Source of the DNA: Flagellimonas abyssi
Lineage (GTDB): Bacteria > Bacteroidota > Bacteroidia > Flavobacteriales > Flavobacteriaceae
Length of the DNA stretch: 64,000 nt
Reading direction: 5' to 3'
NCBI RefSeq assembly: GCF_019457905.1
Contig: NZ_JAHZSV010000005.1
Coordinates: 1-64,000 of the forward strand
A program made the translations under genes and the position numbers. A model generated the notes under the pieces. The model made no database searches. It worked only from the letters and a program-made list of their open reading frames with translations, and had not been told where the DNA came from. Positions 1-8,943 of the stretch are shown one piece after another (the first letter of the stretch is position 1; each line of letters starts with the position of its first letter).

Positions 1-11
1 TTAAAACTTAA

Positions 12-47
12 AGTGGCCGGAATTTCTTCCGACCACTAGTGGTTTTT
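12..47 (+). terminator. Rho-independent terminator of an upstream gene
   Basis: An imperfect stem pairs AGTGG (12-16) and CGGAA (18-22) with TTCCG (27-31) and CCACT (33-37), with one mismatch and a TTTC loop. A run of five T follows at 43-47. It probably ends a gene lying left of the window; no coding sequence is visible before trxB. Confidence 0.5.
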
Positions 48-167
48 ACGGCTCTTTTTTATTTGGATGAGCTCAAAATGATAAACGCTTAATTACTCAT
101 TCACAATTGTTCACATCTTTTCAGGAAACGCAGAAAACCTAGGGTGTAAGTTTTTGTACAAAAAACC

Positions 168-175
168 TACTTTTG
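168..175 (+). promoter_or_regulatory. -7 box of the trxB promoter
   Basis: TACTTTTG fits the Bacteroidota -7 consensus TAnnTTTG and lies 28 bp before the trxB start codon. No well-spaced -33 TTTG is evident, so only the -7 element is claimed. Confidence 0.5.
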
Positions 176-202
176 TAATGTAACATTTCAGGAAGAAGAT
201 AT

Positions 203-1171
203 ATGTCAGAACAAGTGGAAAGAATCAAAACATTGATTATTGGATCGGGACCAGCAGGGTATACTGCGGCCATTTATGCCTCAAGGGCGGATTTAAAACC
301 GGTAATGTATACAGGGTTGGAGCCCGGTGGGCAATTGACCACAACAACAGAAGTGGATAATTTTCCCGGATACCCAGAAGGGATTGATGGTCCTACTATG
401 ATGATGCAATTGCAACAGCAGGCCGAACGTTTTGGTACCGAGGTAAGAATCGGAATGGTAACGGCGGTTGAATTAAGCGATGAAGTAGGGGGAATCCATA
501 AAATTACGGTGGACGATTCTACCGAACTCGAAGCAGAAACGGTAATTATCTCAACAGGTGCATCGGCAAAATATTTGAATTTACCTAGCGAGCAACGCTT
601 GCGAGGTGGAGGTGTATCTGCTTGTGCGGTATGTGACGGCTTTTTCTATAAAGGTCAAGAAGTGGCTATCGTCGGAGCAGGGGATACTGCTGCAGAGGAA
701 GCGTCATACTTGGCGAATATATGCTCCAAAGTCACCATGTTGGTGCGCAAAGACCATATGAGGGCATCCAAAGCAATGCAGCATAGAGTAAATAGTATTG
801 ATAATATTGAAATCCGTTACAACACGGAAGTCGATGAAGTTCTTGGTGATCAAGTTGTGGAAGGACTAAGAATTATAAACAATGAAACTGGAGAGAAAGA
901 AGAGATCTCTATCACAGGATTGTTTATAGCCATAGGGCATAAACCCAATACCGATGTGTTTAAAGGACAGTTGGACATGGATGAAACTGGCTATATTATT
1001 ACCCAACCTAAATCCACTAAAACAAATAAACCAGGTGTTTTTGCAAGTGGTGATGCACAGGACAAAATATACAGGCAAGCAGTAACAGCCGCTGGAACAG
1101 GCTGTATGGCCGCTTTGGATGCAGAGCGCTACTTGGCAGCTGTAGAGAGCAAAGAAGTGTTTGCTTCATAG
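203..1171 (+). CDS. trxB: Thioredoxin-disulfide reductase
   Basis: This flavoprotein passes electrons from NADPH through FAD to thioredoxin in the cytoplasm. The 322-residue length is normal for low-molecular-weight TrxB. The FAD-binding GSGPAG is at residues 14-19, the redox-active CAVC at 141-144, the NADPH-binding GAGDTAAE at 158-165, and the second FAD signature (GVFASGDAQDK, then RQAVTAAGTGC) near the C terminus. It stands alone: its own -7 box lies upstream and a hairpin terminator follows 27 bp after the stop. The start is the first ATG after an A-rich leader. Identification is secure; ferredoxin-dependent relatives usually lack the CxxC. Confidence 0.97.
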   Translation: MSEQVERIKTLIIGSGPAGYTAAIYASRADLKPVMYTGLEPGGQLTTTTEVDNFPGYPEGIDGPTMMMQLQQQAERFGTEVRIGMVTAVELSDEVGGIHKITVDDSTELEAETVIISTGASAKYLNLPSEQRLRGGGVSACAVCDGFFYKGQEVAIVGAGDTAAEEASYLANICSKVTMLVRKDHMRASKAMQHRVNSIDNIEIRYNTEVDEVLGDQVVEGLRIINNETGEKEEISITGLFIAIGHKPNTDVFKGQLDMDETGYIITQPKSTKTNKPGVFASGDAQDKIYRQAVTAAGTGCMAALDAERYLAAVESKEVFAS

Positions 1172-1198
1172 CAAGTTGATTATATTAATACTGGATAT

Positions 1199-1230
1199 AA
1201 AAAAGGCACTGGAATTTCAGTGCCTTTTTT
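1199..1230. terminator. Bidirectional terminator between trxB and the convergent gene
   Basis: AAAAGGCACTG and CAGTGCCTTTT form a perfect stem around a short loop, with A and T tracts on both sides. It can end trxB on the plus strand and the 1248-1691 gene on the minus strand. Confidence 0.85.
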
Positions 1231-1247
1231 CATGATTGTAATTGTGT

Positions 1248-1691
1248 TTAATCAATCCGCTTGTAGTTTTCTGAAAATGTTCTGTTTCCGTCAGAATCAA
1301 CGGTGATTTGGCTGAAGGTGTCTTCCTTGAGGATAAGTTCGAAAGTAAAGTTTCGCATGGTATCCAATGCTTTCATCATATCATCATCACCATATTCTAT
1401 CACTTCGATTAAGGAGTTATCCGTAACCCTGTAAGAGCCATAGCCAAATCTTCCATTGGGATCATCGGGGACGTATCGGGTCCACATGATTTTTTCTTTG
1501 GAGTACATTTTAACCTGTCTGTATCCATCCGATTTTTCTATGGTATCTATAACGTTTTCCCCGTCATAGTTGTAAAAACTTTGAAGCTCCCATGTGCCTT
1601 CAATAGTTGGGTCTTTTGGTTCATGTTTCGTGAAACTTCCTGCTATCACGAAAACGAAAACAAGAGTGAAAAGTAAAACTAGTTTTTTCAT
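1248..1691 (-). CDS. Small secreted lipocalin-like protein, function unknown
   Basis: The 147-residue protein has a clear N-terminal signal peptide (MKKLVLLFTLVFVFVIAG) without a lipobox cysteine, so it should be periplasmic or secreted. The mature part begins with IEGTWEL, the kind of opening seen in lipocalin-like/DUF4488-type Bacteroidota proteins, followed by alternating beta-rich segments. No catalytic motif is visible. It is monocistronic and convergent with trxB. Assignment to the lipocalin-like group is inference from the GTWEL opening and size only. Confidence 0.75.
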   Translation of the reverse strand: MKKLVLLFTLVFVFVIAGSFTKHEPKDPTIEGTWELQSFYNYDGENVIDTIEKSDGYRQVKMYSKEKIMWTRYVPDDPNGRFGYGSYRVTDNSLIEVIEYGDDDMMKALDTMRNFTFELILKEDTFSQITVDSDGNRTFSENYKRID

Positions 1692-1906
1692 AATGCCCTA
1701 CTTTTGATAATTTATAATTATCTAAAAGATAGGGATAATTTTTGATAAAATTAATTTTTTTGGCACTAAATTTTAACATTTTCACAATATTCAAAACACA
1801 TTTCGTACAATGCAGAAACTAAAGAACAAGGTGTGTCATGATATATTTTCAGAAAATAGGGTTGCTATTTGAAGATACTTGATTCAATAGCCTGGAATCA
1901 TCAGTA

Positions 1907-1936
1907 ATCAAACATTTATTTGTTAAAATGTTTGAT
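1907..1936. promoter_or_regulatory. 11-bp palindrome, candidate operator for the SusCD operon
   Basis: ATCAAACATTT (1907-1917) and AAATGTTTGAT (1926-1936) are perfect inverted repeats separated by 8 bp. The right arm runs into TTGATTTG (1932-1939), a near-match to the -7 box TAnnTTTG, about 50 bp before the susC start. A dimeric repressor or activator could bind here; the regulator is not encoded next to it. The 296-bp gap 1692-1987 holds nothing else that I recognise. Confidence 0.5.
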
Positions 1937-1987
1937 TTGTAAAAAAAAATAACCACTTTTCGCCCTTATTCACTTAAACCTAACCTA

Positions 1988-4900
1988 ATGAAAAGCATGT
2001 TTTTAACATTTGCTGCAATGTTCTTATGCATTGTCGCATTTGGTCAGACCATTACGGGTACCGTGTCCGATGTATCGGGTACGCCATTGCCCGGGGTGAC
2101 CATAGTGGTTGGTGGCACGAATATAGGTGCAACTACCGATTTTGATGGAAATTATTCCATAAACGCCTCTAGCGGGCAAGTACTACGATTTTCCTATATA
2201 GGGATGAAGACAAAAGATGTTACTGTAGGTTCCGAAACCATAGTCAATGTTGTTTTGGAAGAAGATTCAACACAACTGGACGAAGTTGTGGTTACTGCTT
2301 TGGGAATTTCAAGGGACAAAAAGTCACTGGGTTATGCAACACAGGAGGTCGATGGAGATAATTTTAATTTGACCAATGAGCAAAATGTCTTGGGGTCACT
2401 TTCCGGACGAGTTGCCGGGGTACAGGTTACAGGAGCTTCCGGGGCTAGTATGGGAGGTACCCAGAAAATCAAAATTAGAGGTGTAAACTCCATTAGTGGA
2501 GGAGACCAACCGTTAATTGTTATTGATGGAACCCCAATTTCCAACGCTAATTTTTCTGGAAGCGATCAAGCGGATTATGGAAACCTTGCGCAGGACATCA
2601 ACCCGGCAGATATTGAATCTGTCAATGTGCTGAAAGGACCAGCTGCTTCTGCTTTGTATGGAATCAGAGGACAGTTCGGGGTTATAATGATTACTACCAA
2701 AAAAGGCAAGAAGGGAGTTAAGGACGTTAATGTACAGATTTCATCTTCCGTTTCACTGGAATCCACTTATAATTTTATTCCGTTGCAAAATATGTACGGG
2801 GGCGGTTCCAGTCAAACCTTTAGGGTGCTCGATAATGGTCAACCTTATGTAGATATGAGTGTGGATGAAAGCTGGGGCCCTCTAATGGATGGTACTCCCG
2901 TTCGCCATGTCTTTAGTTTTTATCCACAGGATCCTGAATATGGACAGCTTAGACCATTTGTGCCACAGCCCAACAATGTTCAGGATTACTACCGAACAGG
3001 GGCGACTTACAACAACAGCGTGTCGGTTACCGGAGGTAATGAGAATACCTCTTTCCGATTAAGTGCAAATGACACGCGTATTGAGGGAGTTGTTCCAAAT
3101 ACATACCTTAATAGAAATAACATTGGTTTGAGTGCAAGTTTAAACCTGAATGAAAAAGTTACTGTTTCCAGTAATATGAACTATGCCAGAAATGAAGGCC
3201 AACGTCCGGGACAAGGGTCCGAATATGGTGCCAGTTACATGGTGCAATGGTTCCAGCGTAACCTTGATATGAACAGGTTGAGGGATTATCAATATGATGA
3301 TGGAACATTTTTACATTGGAACTTAAGCCGCCCGGATTCAGAAACCGGCCAGATTTCTGATTTTGACCCGCTCTATTGGAACAATCCATATTTTGAGGTG
3401 TATGAAAACAACAGCAACGATAGACGAGATCGATTCTTTGGAGATATAGGGATTTCTTACAAGATTTTACCAGAATTGGAAGTGAGTGGATTCATCCGTT
3501 CGGATATGTACACCCAAAATATAGAAAATAGATCAGCTTTTGGAGGTAGAAGGGTGCCTTCTTACTCAGTTGGAAAATATCAGAATAGGGAGTTCAACTA
3601 CGAATTTTTGGCACAATACAAAAATTCTTGGGGTGACTTTTCCTTTGATGGCAGTATAGGTGGAAACATTTATGATAGGCGTTATTCCTATCTTTCAATG
3701 GGTACGGTCGGCGGACTTTCTACACCGGGCTTCTACAATATCGATGCATCCATAGATAGGCCAAATACGACATCCTACCTATTGGAAAAACAAATACGAA
3801 GCTTATACAGTTTGGTATCGTTCGGATACGATGGAACTTATTTTATAGATGCATCCATACGAAACGATAATTCGTCAGCGTTACCTGAGGACAACAATTC
3901 ATACTGGTATCCCTCCTTATCGGGAAGTATCGTTTTTAGTGAATTGTTGAATTGGGAACCGTTGTCGTTCGGTAAGATCAGGGCCAGTTATGCGCAGGCA
4001 GGATCAGATTTGAACCCGTATCAGACCAGCACCGTTTATGGTGTGGGAACGGTTTATGATGGCATAAATACATTGTTTGTACCGGACAATTTGAACAACC
4101 CCAACATCAAACCATCATTCTCTAATTCTTTTGAAGCTGGAATCGAGTTGAATTTCTTCAAAAATCGATTGGGCTTTGACTTTACTTATTATGAGCAAAA
4201 GAACAAGGATCAGATTATCAGTTTGGATGTTTCTGGAACCAGTGGGTATAATTCCAGTATCATCAATGCAGGTTTGATCGAGAACAATGGTTTTGAGCTA
4301 TCAGTGAATGCCAATCCCATTAGATCCAACTTCTTTTCATGGGACTTTACCTTTAACATCAATAAAAATGAAAGTGAAGTTGTGGAACTCGCACCGGGCA
4401 TAGATGTTTATACCTATGATTCCACTACCTACTCAAGTGTTACAAGTTATTTGAACTCCTACGAAGGAAAGCCTTTCGGTAGTTTGGTAGGGCAAGCGTA
4501 TGAAAGGGATGAAGCTACGGGAATGATATTACTTGGTGATGATAACATGCCATTGTATACCGATGCCACGCATGATTTCGGTTCGGTATTGCCAGATTTT
4601 AACGGAGGAATTCAAAATAATTTCAGGATAGGCCAATTCAATATTGCCGCAATGATTGATTTTCAAGGCGGAGGACAGTTCTTCAGTAGATCAAAAATGT
4701 TGTCCGTAAGAACAGGCCAAGATGCATTAACAGTAGCCACAAACGATAACGGTATGAACGTAAGAGACGCCGTTGAAGATGGAGGTGGTGTAAAGGTCAC
4801 CGGAATTTCTGAATCGACAGGTGAAGAGGTAACCGCATATGTAGACGCCCGTTCCTATTACAGAAATGTGGTCGGAAGAAGAATATATGAGGAATGGCTT

Positions 4901-5155
4901 TATGATGCATCCTACATAAAATTAAGGGAAGTAAGGGTTCAATATAACTTAGGCGATAATATCATCAATAAATTGCCTTTTAAATCAATGAGCCTTTCTT
5001 TTATAGCACGAAACCCCTACATGATTTGGCAAAGAGCTCCAAGGGGCATAAACCCATCAGAGATTTCAACAGGGGCCCAGTCCATAAGTTGGTACGAGTC
5101 AGGCCAATTACCTTCGGTAAGATCATATGGTCTTAACCTAAACGTAACATTTTAA
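1988..5155 (+). CDS. SusC/RagA-family TonB-linked outer membrane protein
   Basis: This is the barrel half of a SusCD nutrient importer, 1055 residues. A signal peptide (to about residue 19, FGQT) precedes a carboxypeptidase-regulatory-like domain with the motifs LPGVTIVVGGT and TDFDGNYSI. A TonB-box-like LDEVVVTALGI at about residue 98 follows, then the plug domain (VQVTGASG, KIRGVNSISGG, PLIVIDGTPI, NVLKGPAASALYG). The rest is an aromatic-rich beta-barrel ending in a terminal phenylalanine (LNLNVTF). The SusD partner follows 11 bp downstream. No glycoside hydrolase, peptidase or sensor is adjacent, so the substrate cannot be read from context. Confidence 0.96.
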   Translation: MKSMFLTFAAMFLCIVAFGQTITGTVSDVSGTPLPGVTIVVGGTNIGATTDFDGNYSINASSGQVLRFSYIGMKTKDVTVGSETIVNVVLEEDSTQLDEVVVTALGISRDKKSLGYATQEVDGDNFNLTNEQNVLGSLSGRVAGVQVTGASGASMGGTQKIKIRGVNSISGGDQPLIVIDGTPISNANFSGSDQADYGNLAQDINPADIESVNVLKGPAASALYGIRGQFGVIMITTKKGKKGVKDVNVQISSSVSLESTYNFIPLQNMYGGGSSQTFRVLDNGQPYVDMSVDESWGPLMDGTPVRHVFSFYPQDPEYGQLRPFVPQPNNVQDYYRTGATYNNSVSVTGGNENTSFRLSANDTRIEGVVPNTYLNRNNIGLSASLNLNEKVTVSSNMNYARNEGQRPGQGSEYGASYMVQWFQRNLDMNRLRDYQYDDGTFLHWNLSRPDSETGQISDFDPLYWNNPYFEVYENNSNDRRDRFFGDIGISYKILPELEVSGFIRSDMYTQNIENRSAFGGRRVPSYSVGKYQNREFNYEFLAQYKNSWGDFSFDGSIGGNIYDRRYSYLSMGTVGGLSTPGFYNIDASIDRPNTTSYLLEKQIRSLYSLVSFGYDGTYFIDASIRNDNSSALPEDNNSYWYPSLSGSIVFSELLNWEPLSFGKIRASYAQAGSDLNPYQTSTVYGVGTVYDGINTLFVPDNLNNPNIKPSFSNSFEAGIELNFFKNRLGFDFTYYEQKNKDQIISLDVSGTSGYNSSIINAGLIENNGFELSVNANPIRSNFFSWDFTFNINKNESEVVELAPGIDVYTYDSTTYSSVTSYLNSYEGKPFGSLVGQAYERDEATGMILLGDDNMPLYTDATHDFGSVLPDFNGGIQNNFRIGQFNIAAMIDFQGGGQFFSRSKMLSVRTGQDALTVATNDNGMNVRDAVEDGGGVKVTGISESTGEEVTAYVDARSYYRNVVGRRIYEEWLYDASYIKLREVRVQYNLGDNIINKLPFKSMSLSFIARNPYMIWQRAPRGINPSEISTGAQSISWYESGQLPSVRSYGLNLNVTF

Positions 5156-5166
5156 AAGGATATAAG

Positions 5167-6558
5167 ATGAAGAAGATATATATAATAGTTTTGTCAGCTT
5201 TTCTAGGGGTAAGTTGCAGCGATTTTGACGAAGACATCAATCAGAATCCCAACCTTCCGAATCAGGCATCAGGAACACAGCTTATTGCTCAGGCACAACT
5301 TTCTTTGCCAGGTTTGAGTTCATCTCCACAAGGAGAATTTATGGCACAATACTTGGCTGAGACCCAGTATGTGGGTGCTTCGCTCTATCCTGAACAGAGT
5401 ACCAGCTTTTATGGTTGGTATTATGGTCCATTGGCCGATTTGGAAGCGGTTTTGAATTCCGAGGAACTCAATGGGAACGATGGGCCCATAAACAATCAAA
5501 TTGCGGTAGCCAAGATTCTAAAAGCCTATTATTTTTGGAATATAACTGACCGATGGGGAGATGTTCCCTACAACGAAGCATTACAGGGAGTCGATAATTT
5601 TACTCCGGTATATGACTCACAGGAATTCATTTATGAAGATTTATTTGCGGAACTGAAGGAAGCTGTAGATCTAATTGAAAGCGGTAGCATAGCCAACGAC
5701 ATTATTTATAATGGAGACATGGGAAAATGGAGAAAACTGGCGAACTCCATTAGAATGCTTATGGCTCTCCGTCTTTCGGAAGTTGCACCTGCCATTGCTG
5801 AAGAAGAGTTCAATGATGCTATGGAAGATGGCGTGTTGGAATCAAATGATGATAATCTTGTGTTCCAGCATTTGGCAGAAGCCAACAACCAAAATTATTG
5901 GTTCGGACAAATTGTAAACCAAAATAGGGAATGGTGGGCCCTCACGGAAAATTTGGTTGCCGAAATGGAGCCCGTCGATGACCCCAGACTTCCTGTTTAC
6001 GGAAATCTGACGAGAAGTTCCGGAGAATATATTGGACTACTGTTTGGCGAAGAAGAGAATATTGGAACAGAAGAATATTCGTTGTTGGGAGATGCTATTT
6101 ATGCGCAGGACGCCCCTGTTCAATTGCTTACCTATGCCCAAATCCTTTTTGCAATGGCCGAAGCCGCTACTCCTGAAAGAAGTTGGATAGCAGGTGATGC
6201 CGCTTCCTACTATGAGATGGCAGTTGAGCAATCCATATTGCAATGGACAGGAAGCACTGATGGTGCAGCGGAATTTTTGGAACAACCAGGGGTTACTTAT
6301 GATGCTTCGATGGCCATAGAACAGATTTCCACTCAACGTTGGGTGCATTTGTTTATGTTCGGTTATGAAGCTTGGTCCGAATGGAGAAGAACAGGCTATC
6401 CTGATATAATGGTTTCACCAAATGGTGTAGCTGTTCCTTTAAGATTAAGTTATCCGGATAACGAGGCCTTCAACAATGAAACCAATTATAATGATGCAGT
6501 CCAACGCCAATTTGGAGGGGACGATAGCATCCATGAATCACTTTGGTGGGATCAATAA
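5167..6558 (+). CDS. SusD/RagB-family nutrient-binding outer membrane lipoprotein
   Basis: The surface lipoprotein lid of the SusCD importer, 463 residues. The signal peptide ends in the lipobox LGVSCSDF, with the lipidated cysteine near residue 17. Typical SusD features include an early region rich in N and P (NQNPNLPN), the YYFWNITDRWGDVPYNEAL segment of the TPR-like core, and the C-terminal EQISTQRWVHLFMFGYEAWSEWRRTGYP, which is diagnostic of the SusD-like_2 subgroup. It is translated with the upstream SusC gene and followed by a strong terminator. The ligand is unknown. Confidence 0.95.
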   Translation: MKKIYIIVLSAFLGVSCSDFDEDINQNPNLPNQASGTQLIAQAQLSLPGLSSSPQGEFMAQYLAETQYVGASLYPEQSTSFYGWYYGPLADLEAVLNSEELNGNDGPINNQIAVAKILKAYYFWNITDRWGDVPYNEALQGVDNFTPVYDSQEFIYEDLFAELKEAVDLIESGSIANDIIYNGDMGKWRKLANSIRMLMALRLSEVAPAIAEEEFNDAMEDGVLESNDDNLVFQHLAEANNQNYWFGQIVNQNREWWALTENLVAEMEPVDDPRLPVYGNLTRSSGEYIGLLFGEEENIGTEEYSLLGDAIYAQDAPVQLLTYAQILFAMAEAATPERSWIAGDAASYYEMAVEQSILQWTGSTDGAAEFLEQPGVTYDASMAIEQISTQRWVHLFMFGYEAWSEWRRTGYPDIMVSPNGVAVPLRLSYPDNEAFNNETNYNDAVQRQFGGDDSIHESLWWDQ

Positions 6559-6582
6559 ATTAACACGTTTATCATAAAAATT

Positions 6583-6613
6583 AAAGGCCATCCAAATTGG
6601 ATGGCCTTTATAT
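6583..6613. terminator. Terminator after the SusCD pair
   Basis: AAAGGCCATCC (6583-6593) pairs perfectly with GGATGGCCTTT (6599-6609) around a 5-nt loop. It closes the SusCD operon and may also serve the convergent NlpC/P60 gene. Confidence 0.85.
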
Positions 6614-6631
6614 TTATAGGTCGATGCCTTA

Positions 6632-7834
6632 TTAAAAAATATCCTCTTTGGTCAGGTACAACAAACCTTCACCTGTTTCATTTAAAATTCGCTTGGTGCG
6701 CAGGTAACGGTTATAATTGTACTCATCAAACTCATCTGAATCTTGGTCCATAGTGCTTATATGAACATTTCCAGCGGAGTGGATAAACTTATTGTCCCCA
6801 ATCCACATCCCCACATGAATCACGCGTTCCGAAGTGGAATCAGTGGCTTTACGCCCAAAAAACAAAAGGTCTCCGGCAATCAGTTTGTCAAACTCCTTGG
6901 AATCATCGATCAAGACTCCTTCATGAATCTGTTGTGAAGCATCGCGAGGGATAATCATTCCGTTCATTAAATAAACCGTCTTGGTAAAACCACTACAATC
7001 CACACCCTTGGTGGAAGTACCTCCCCATAAATAGGGCACACCGAGCATTGTTTTTGAGGTCTCTACCAAACTTTCCTTGGTCAAAGCCAACTTGGATTTC
7101 CATTCGTCAAAACTATTCGCTTCGCCCTTTAACAGGTATGCTTCTCGTCCGTCGGGATATTTTATCCTGTAAAAGTCACCATCTTCGCCCATAAGGCTAA
7201 AAATATTACCGGCCACCACATCGGAAACGGCATCGGAGCTCGCATCCGCTTCGGTGTATGACTTTCCATAAGTATCCGTGTAAATTACCTTTTCTGTAGT
7301 TTTCCATTTATCAAATTCCTGCTTGGTCATTAATTCAATGCCTCCTGCATCTACCCATCCGAGATAGTTGTCCGGAGTTTGTATATGGTACCAGCTCCTC
7401 TCTTTTTGATATACGGTAAGGGGCATTCCCAAAATGCCCTGTGTAACCAATTCGGCAGAATGCGCAGGGTTTGACCTTAGGTTGGCAACCGAATTATTGA
7501 TTACCCCATAAATCTTTCCCTCTAACTTTTCTGAAGGCAATACCTCAATACTGTCCGTATACTTTATATTTTGCGAATCCAACTCTTTTTTAAGAGCATC
7601 CAACGCTTCTGGAAGGTTTGTTTTCCCCTTTAGGATATAGCCAGAAGATTTTTTTTCAGATTGAATGTCAAAAAGGGCCACCCGTTTGTCCGGCGCATAG
7701 TTTTCTTTGACAGCGGCAATCACACCATCTACCTTATTTACATCACTACTATTTTCAGGATTACAGGCTGAAAAGAAAAGAACTGTCAATACTATAAATA
7801 AGACTCCGAATTTTGGCAAGTAGGGAAATTTCAT
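6632..7834 (-). CDS. NlpC/P60 endopeptidase lipoprotein with SH3 domains (YkfC-like)
   Basis: A cell-wall peptide hydrolase that probably cleaves the gamma-D-Glu-diaminopimelate bond of murein peptides. The signal peptide ends in FSAC (Cys24 lipidated). Bacterial SH3-like segments occupy roughly residues 105-240. The C-terminal NlpC/P60 domain carries GVDCSG with catalytic Cys280, VIHVG with His340 and FIHSAGN with His352. The 400-residue architecture matches Bacteroides and Bacillus YkfC-type enzymes, which prefer free murein tripeptides with an N-terminal L-Ala. It is the last gene of an operon with the L-Ala-D/L-Glu epimerase, which supports a role in peptidoglycan recycling. Confidence 0.92.
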   Translation of the reverse strand: MKFPYLPKFGVLFIVLTVLFFSACNPENSSDVNKVDGVIAAVKENYAPDKRVALFDIQSEKKSSGYILKGKTNLPEALDALKKELDSQNIKYTDSIEVLPSEKLEGKIYGVINNSVANLRSNPAHSAELVTQGILGMPLTVYQKERSWYHIQTPDNYLGWVDAGGIELMTKQEFDKWKTTEKVIYTDTYGKSYTEADASSDAVSDVVAGNIFSLMGEDGDFYRIKYPDGREAYLLKGEANSFDEWKSKLALTKESLVETSKTMLGVPYLWGGTSTKGVDCSGFTKTVYLMNGMIIPRDASQQIHEGVLIDDSKEFDKLIAGDLLFFGRKATDSTSERVIHVGMWIGDNKFIHSAGNVHISTMDQDSDEFDEYNYNRYLRTKRILNETGEGLLYLTKEDIF

Positions 7835-7899
7835 GGTTTAAATTTAAAGTTATAATCAGATTGGATTACGCAAAATAACCAATAAGGCAGATAAAGTGG

Positions 7900-8943
7900 T
7901 TAATTGAAATGAGCATTAACACTTTCGGCCAATTTTTTAATATCCTCATCCGTATGATAAGCGCTCAATACCAACCGACTGACCAAAGGCCCATTTTTAT
8001 TTGGATAATGAAAGTTGGTAAAAATAAAACCATCTTGGTGCAGTGCATGTGCCAAACCTTCATTCTGAAACTCAAAAGTGGGATGTCCGTCTAAATGATT
8101 AAAATATGATGGATTTCGCAATTCGTATTTTAAAAGTTGATAACGGGATTTTAGCACCTCCAATCGTTCGGAATATATTTCTGTAGCTCCCAGAAGTGTT
8201 GCGATAAATGCTGGTGAAGCTGGGCTGGCGCCTCCATAAAATGCAGAATTTTCAAGAACTTCGATGATTTTTTTGTTGCCGAAAATGGCCCCCGCCTGCG
8301 TTCCAAGTGCTTTTCCCAGTGAACAACAGATCAAAAGATTGGAAGGATTTAATTGTTTGAGCATTTGATAACAGCCATTTCCATTATCCCCAACCAGCCC
8401 TATGCCATGTGAGTCATCTCCAATCAATATAATTTTATCCAACGGAAGACGTTTTAAAACTTCAAAATTTGGGAATTGATTTCCAGAAAAATCAATGGTG
8501 TCAAAAAGAAGCGCCGGACACAGATTTTTTTCAATTTTATGGTCTATCAATCTAACCAGTTCTTGAGGGCTGTTTGTCTGTTCCACACCAGGCATTAAAA
8601 GAGCGGTATGGGCATGGGGCGCCGCAATCACAGGATGCCCCTTTTCCAAGAGCGTTTGTACCGTCAATTGGGCTGCCAAATAACCACTGGACATGGTAAG
8701 ACACCCTTTACTGCCTACCCATTCGGCCAGTTGTTGCTCGGCCTGTTCATAAATATTGAGCTTTATGTTCGATTTTCTGGAGGCTCCATAATGCATCCCG
8801 TATTCCGATACATTTTTTAAATACAGTGTTTTAAAGGGGTCATAGTTCTGCAATCCCAAATAAGCCGTCCCTCCAAAATAGAGGTAAGGCTTTCCTTCGA
8901 TGAATATTTCCCTGTCCGGTATGCGTTGTATGGAGTGGGCCAT
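7900..8943 (-). CDS. Alpha-oxoamine-synthase-like PLP-dependent aminotransferase
   Basis: A fold-type I PLP enzyme of the AONS/KBL group, 347 residues, slightly short for the group (about 385-400). The sequence shows the N-terminal LYFGGTAYLGL region equivalent to the substrate-gating loop of AONS, the cofactor aspartate-histidine motif DDSHGIGLVG, and the PLP lysine in SLGKALGTQAG. The usual SHAS segment is altered to PHAH. Its ATG overlaps the stop codon of the epimerase gene (TAATG), so the two are translationally coupled. Family members condense glycine, alanine or serine with an acyl-CoA; the real substrate here is unknown. An alanine-derived substrate from murein peptides is my inference. 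Confidence 0.85.
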   Translation of the reverse strand: MAHSIQRIPDREIFIEGKPYLYFGGTAYLGLQNYDPFKTLYLKNVSEYGMHYGASRKSNIKLNIYEQAEQQLAEWVGSKGCLTMSSGYLAAQLTVQTLLEKGHPVIAAPHAHTALLMPGVEQTNSPQELVRLIDHKIEKNLCPALLFDTIDFSGNQFPNFEVLKRLPLDKIILIGDDSHGIGLVGDNGNGCYQMLKQLNPSNLLICCSLGKALGTQAGAIFGNKKIIEVLENSAFYGGASPASPAFIATLLGATEIYSERLEVLKSRYQLLKYELRNPSYFNHLDGHPTFEFQNEGLAHALHQDGFIFTNFHYPNKNGPLVSRLVLSAYHTDEDIKKLAESVNAHFN

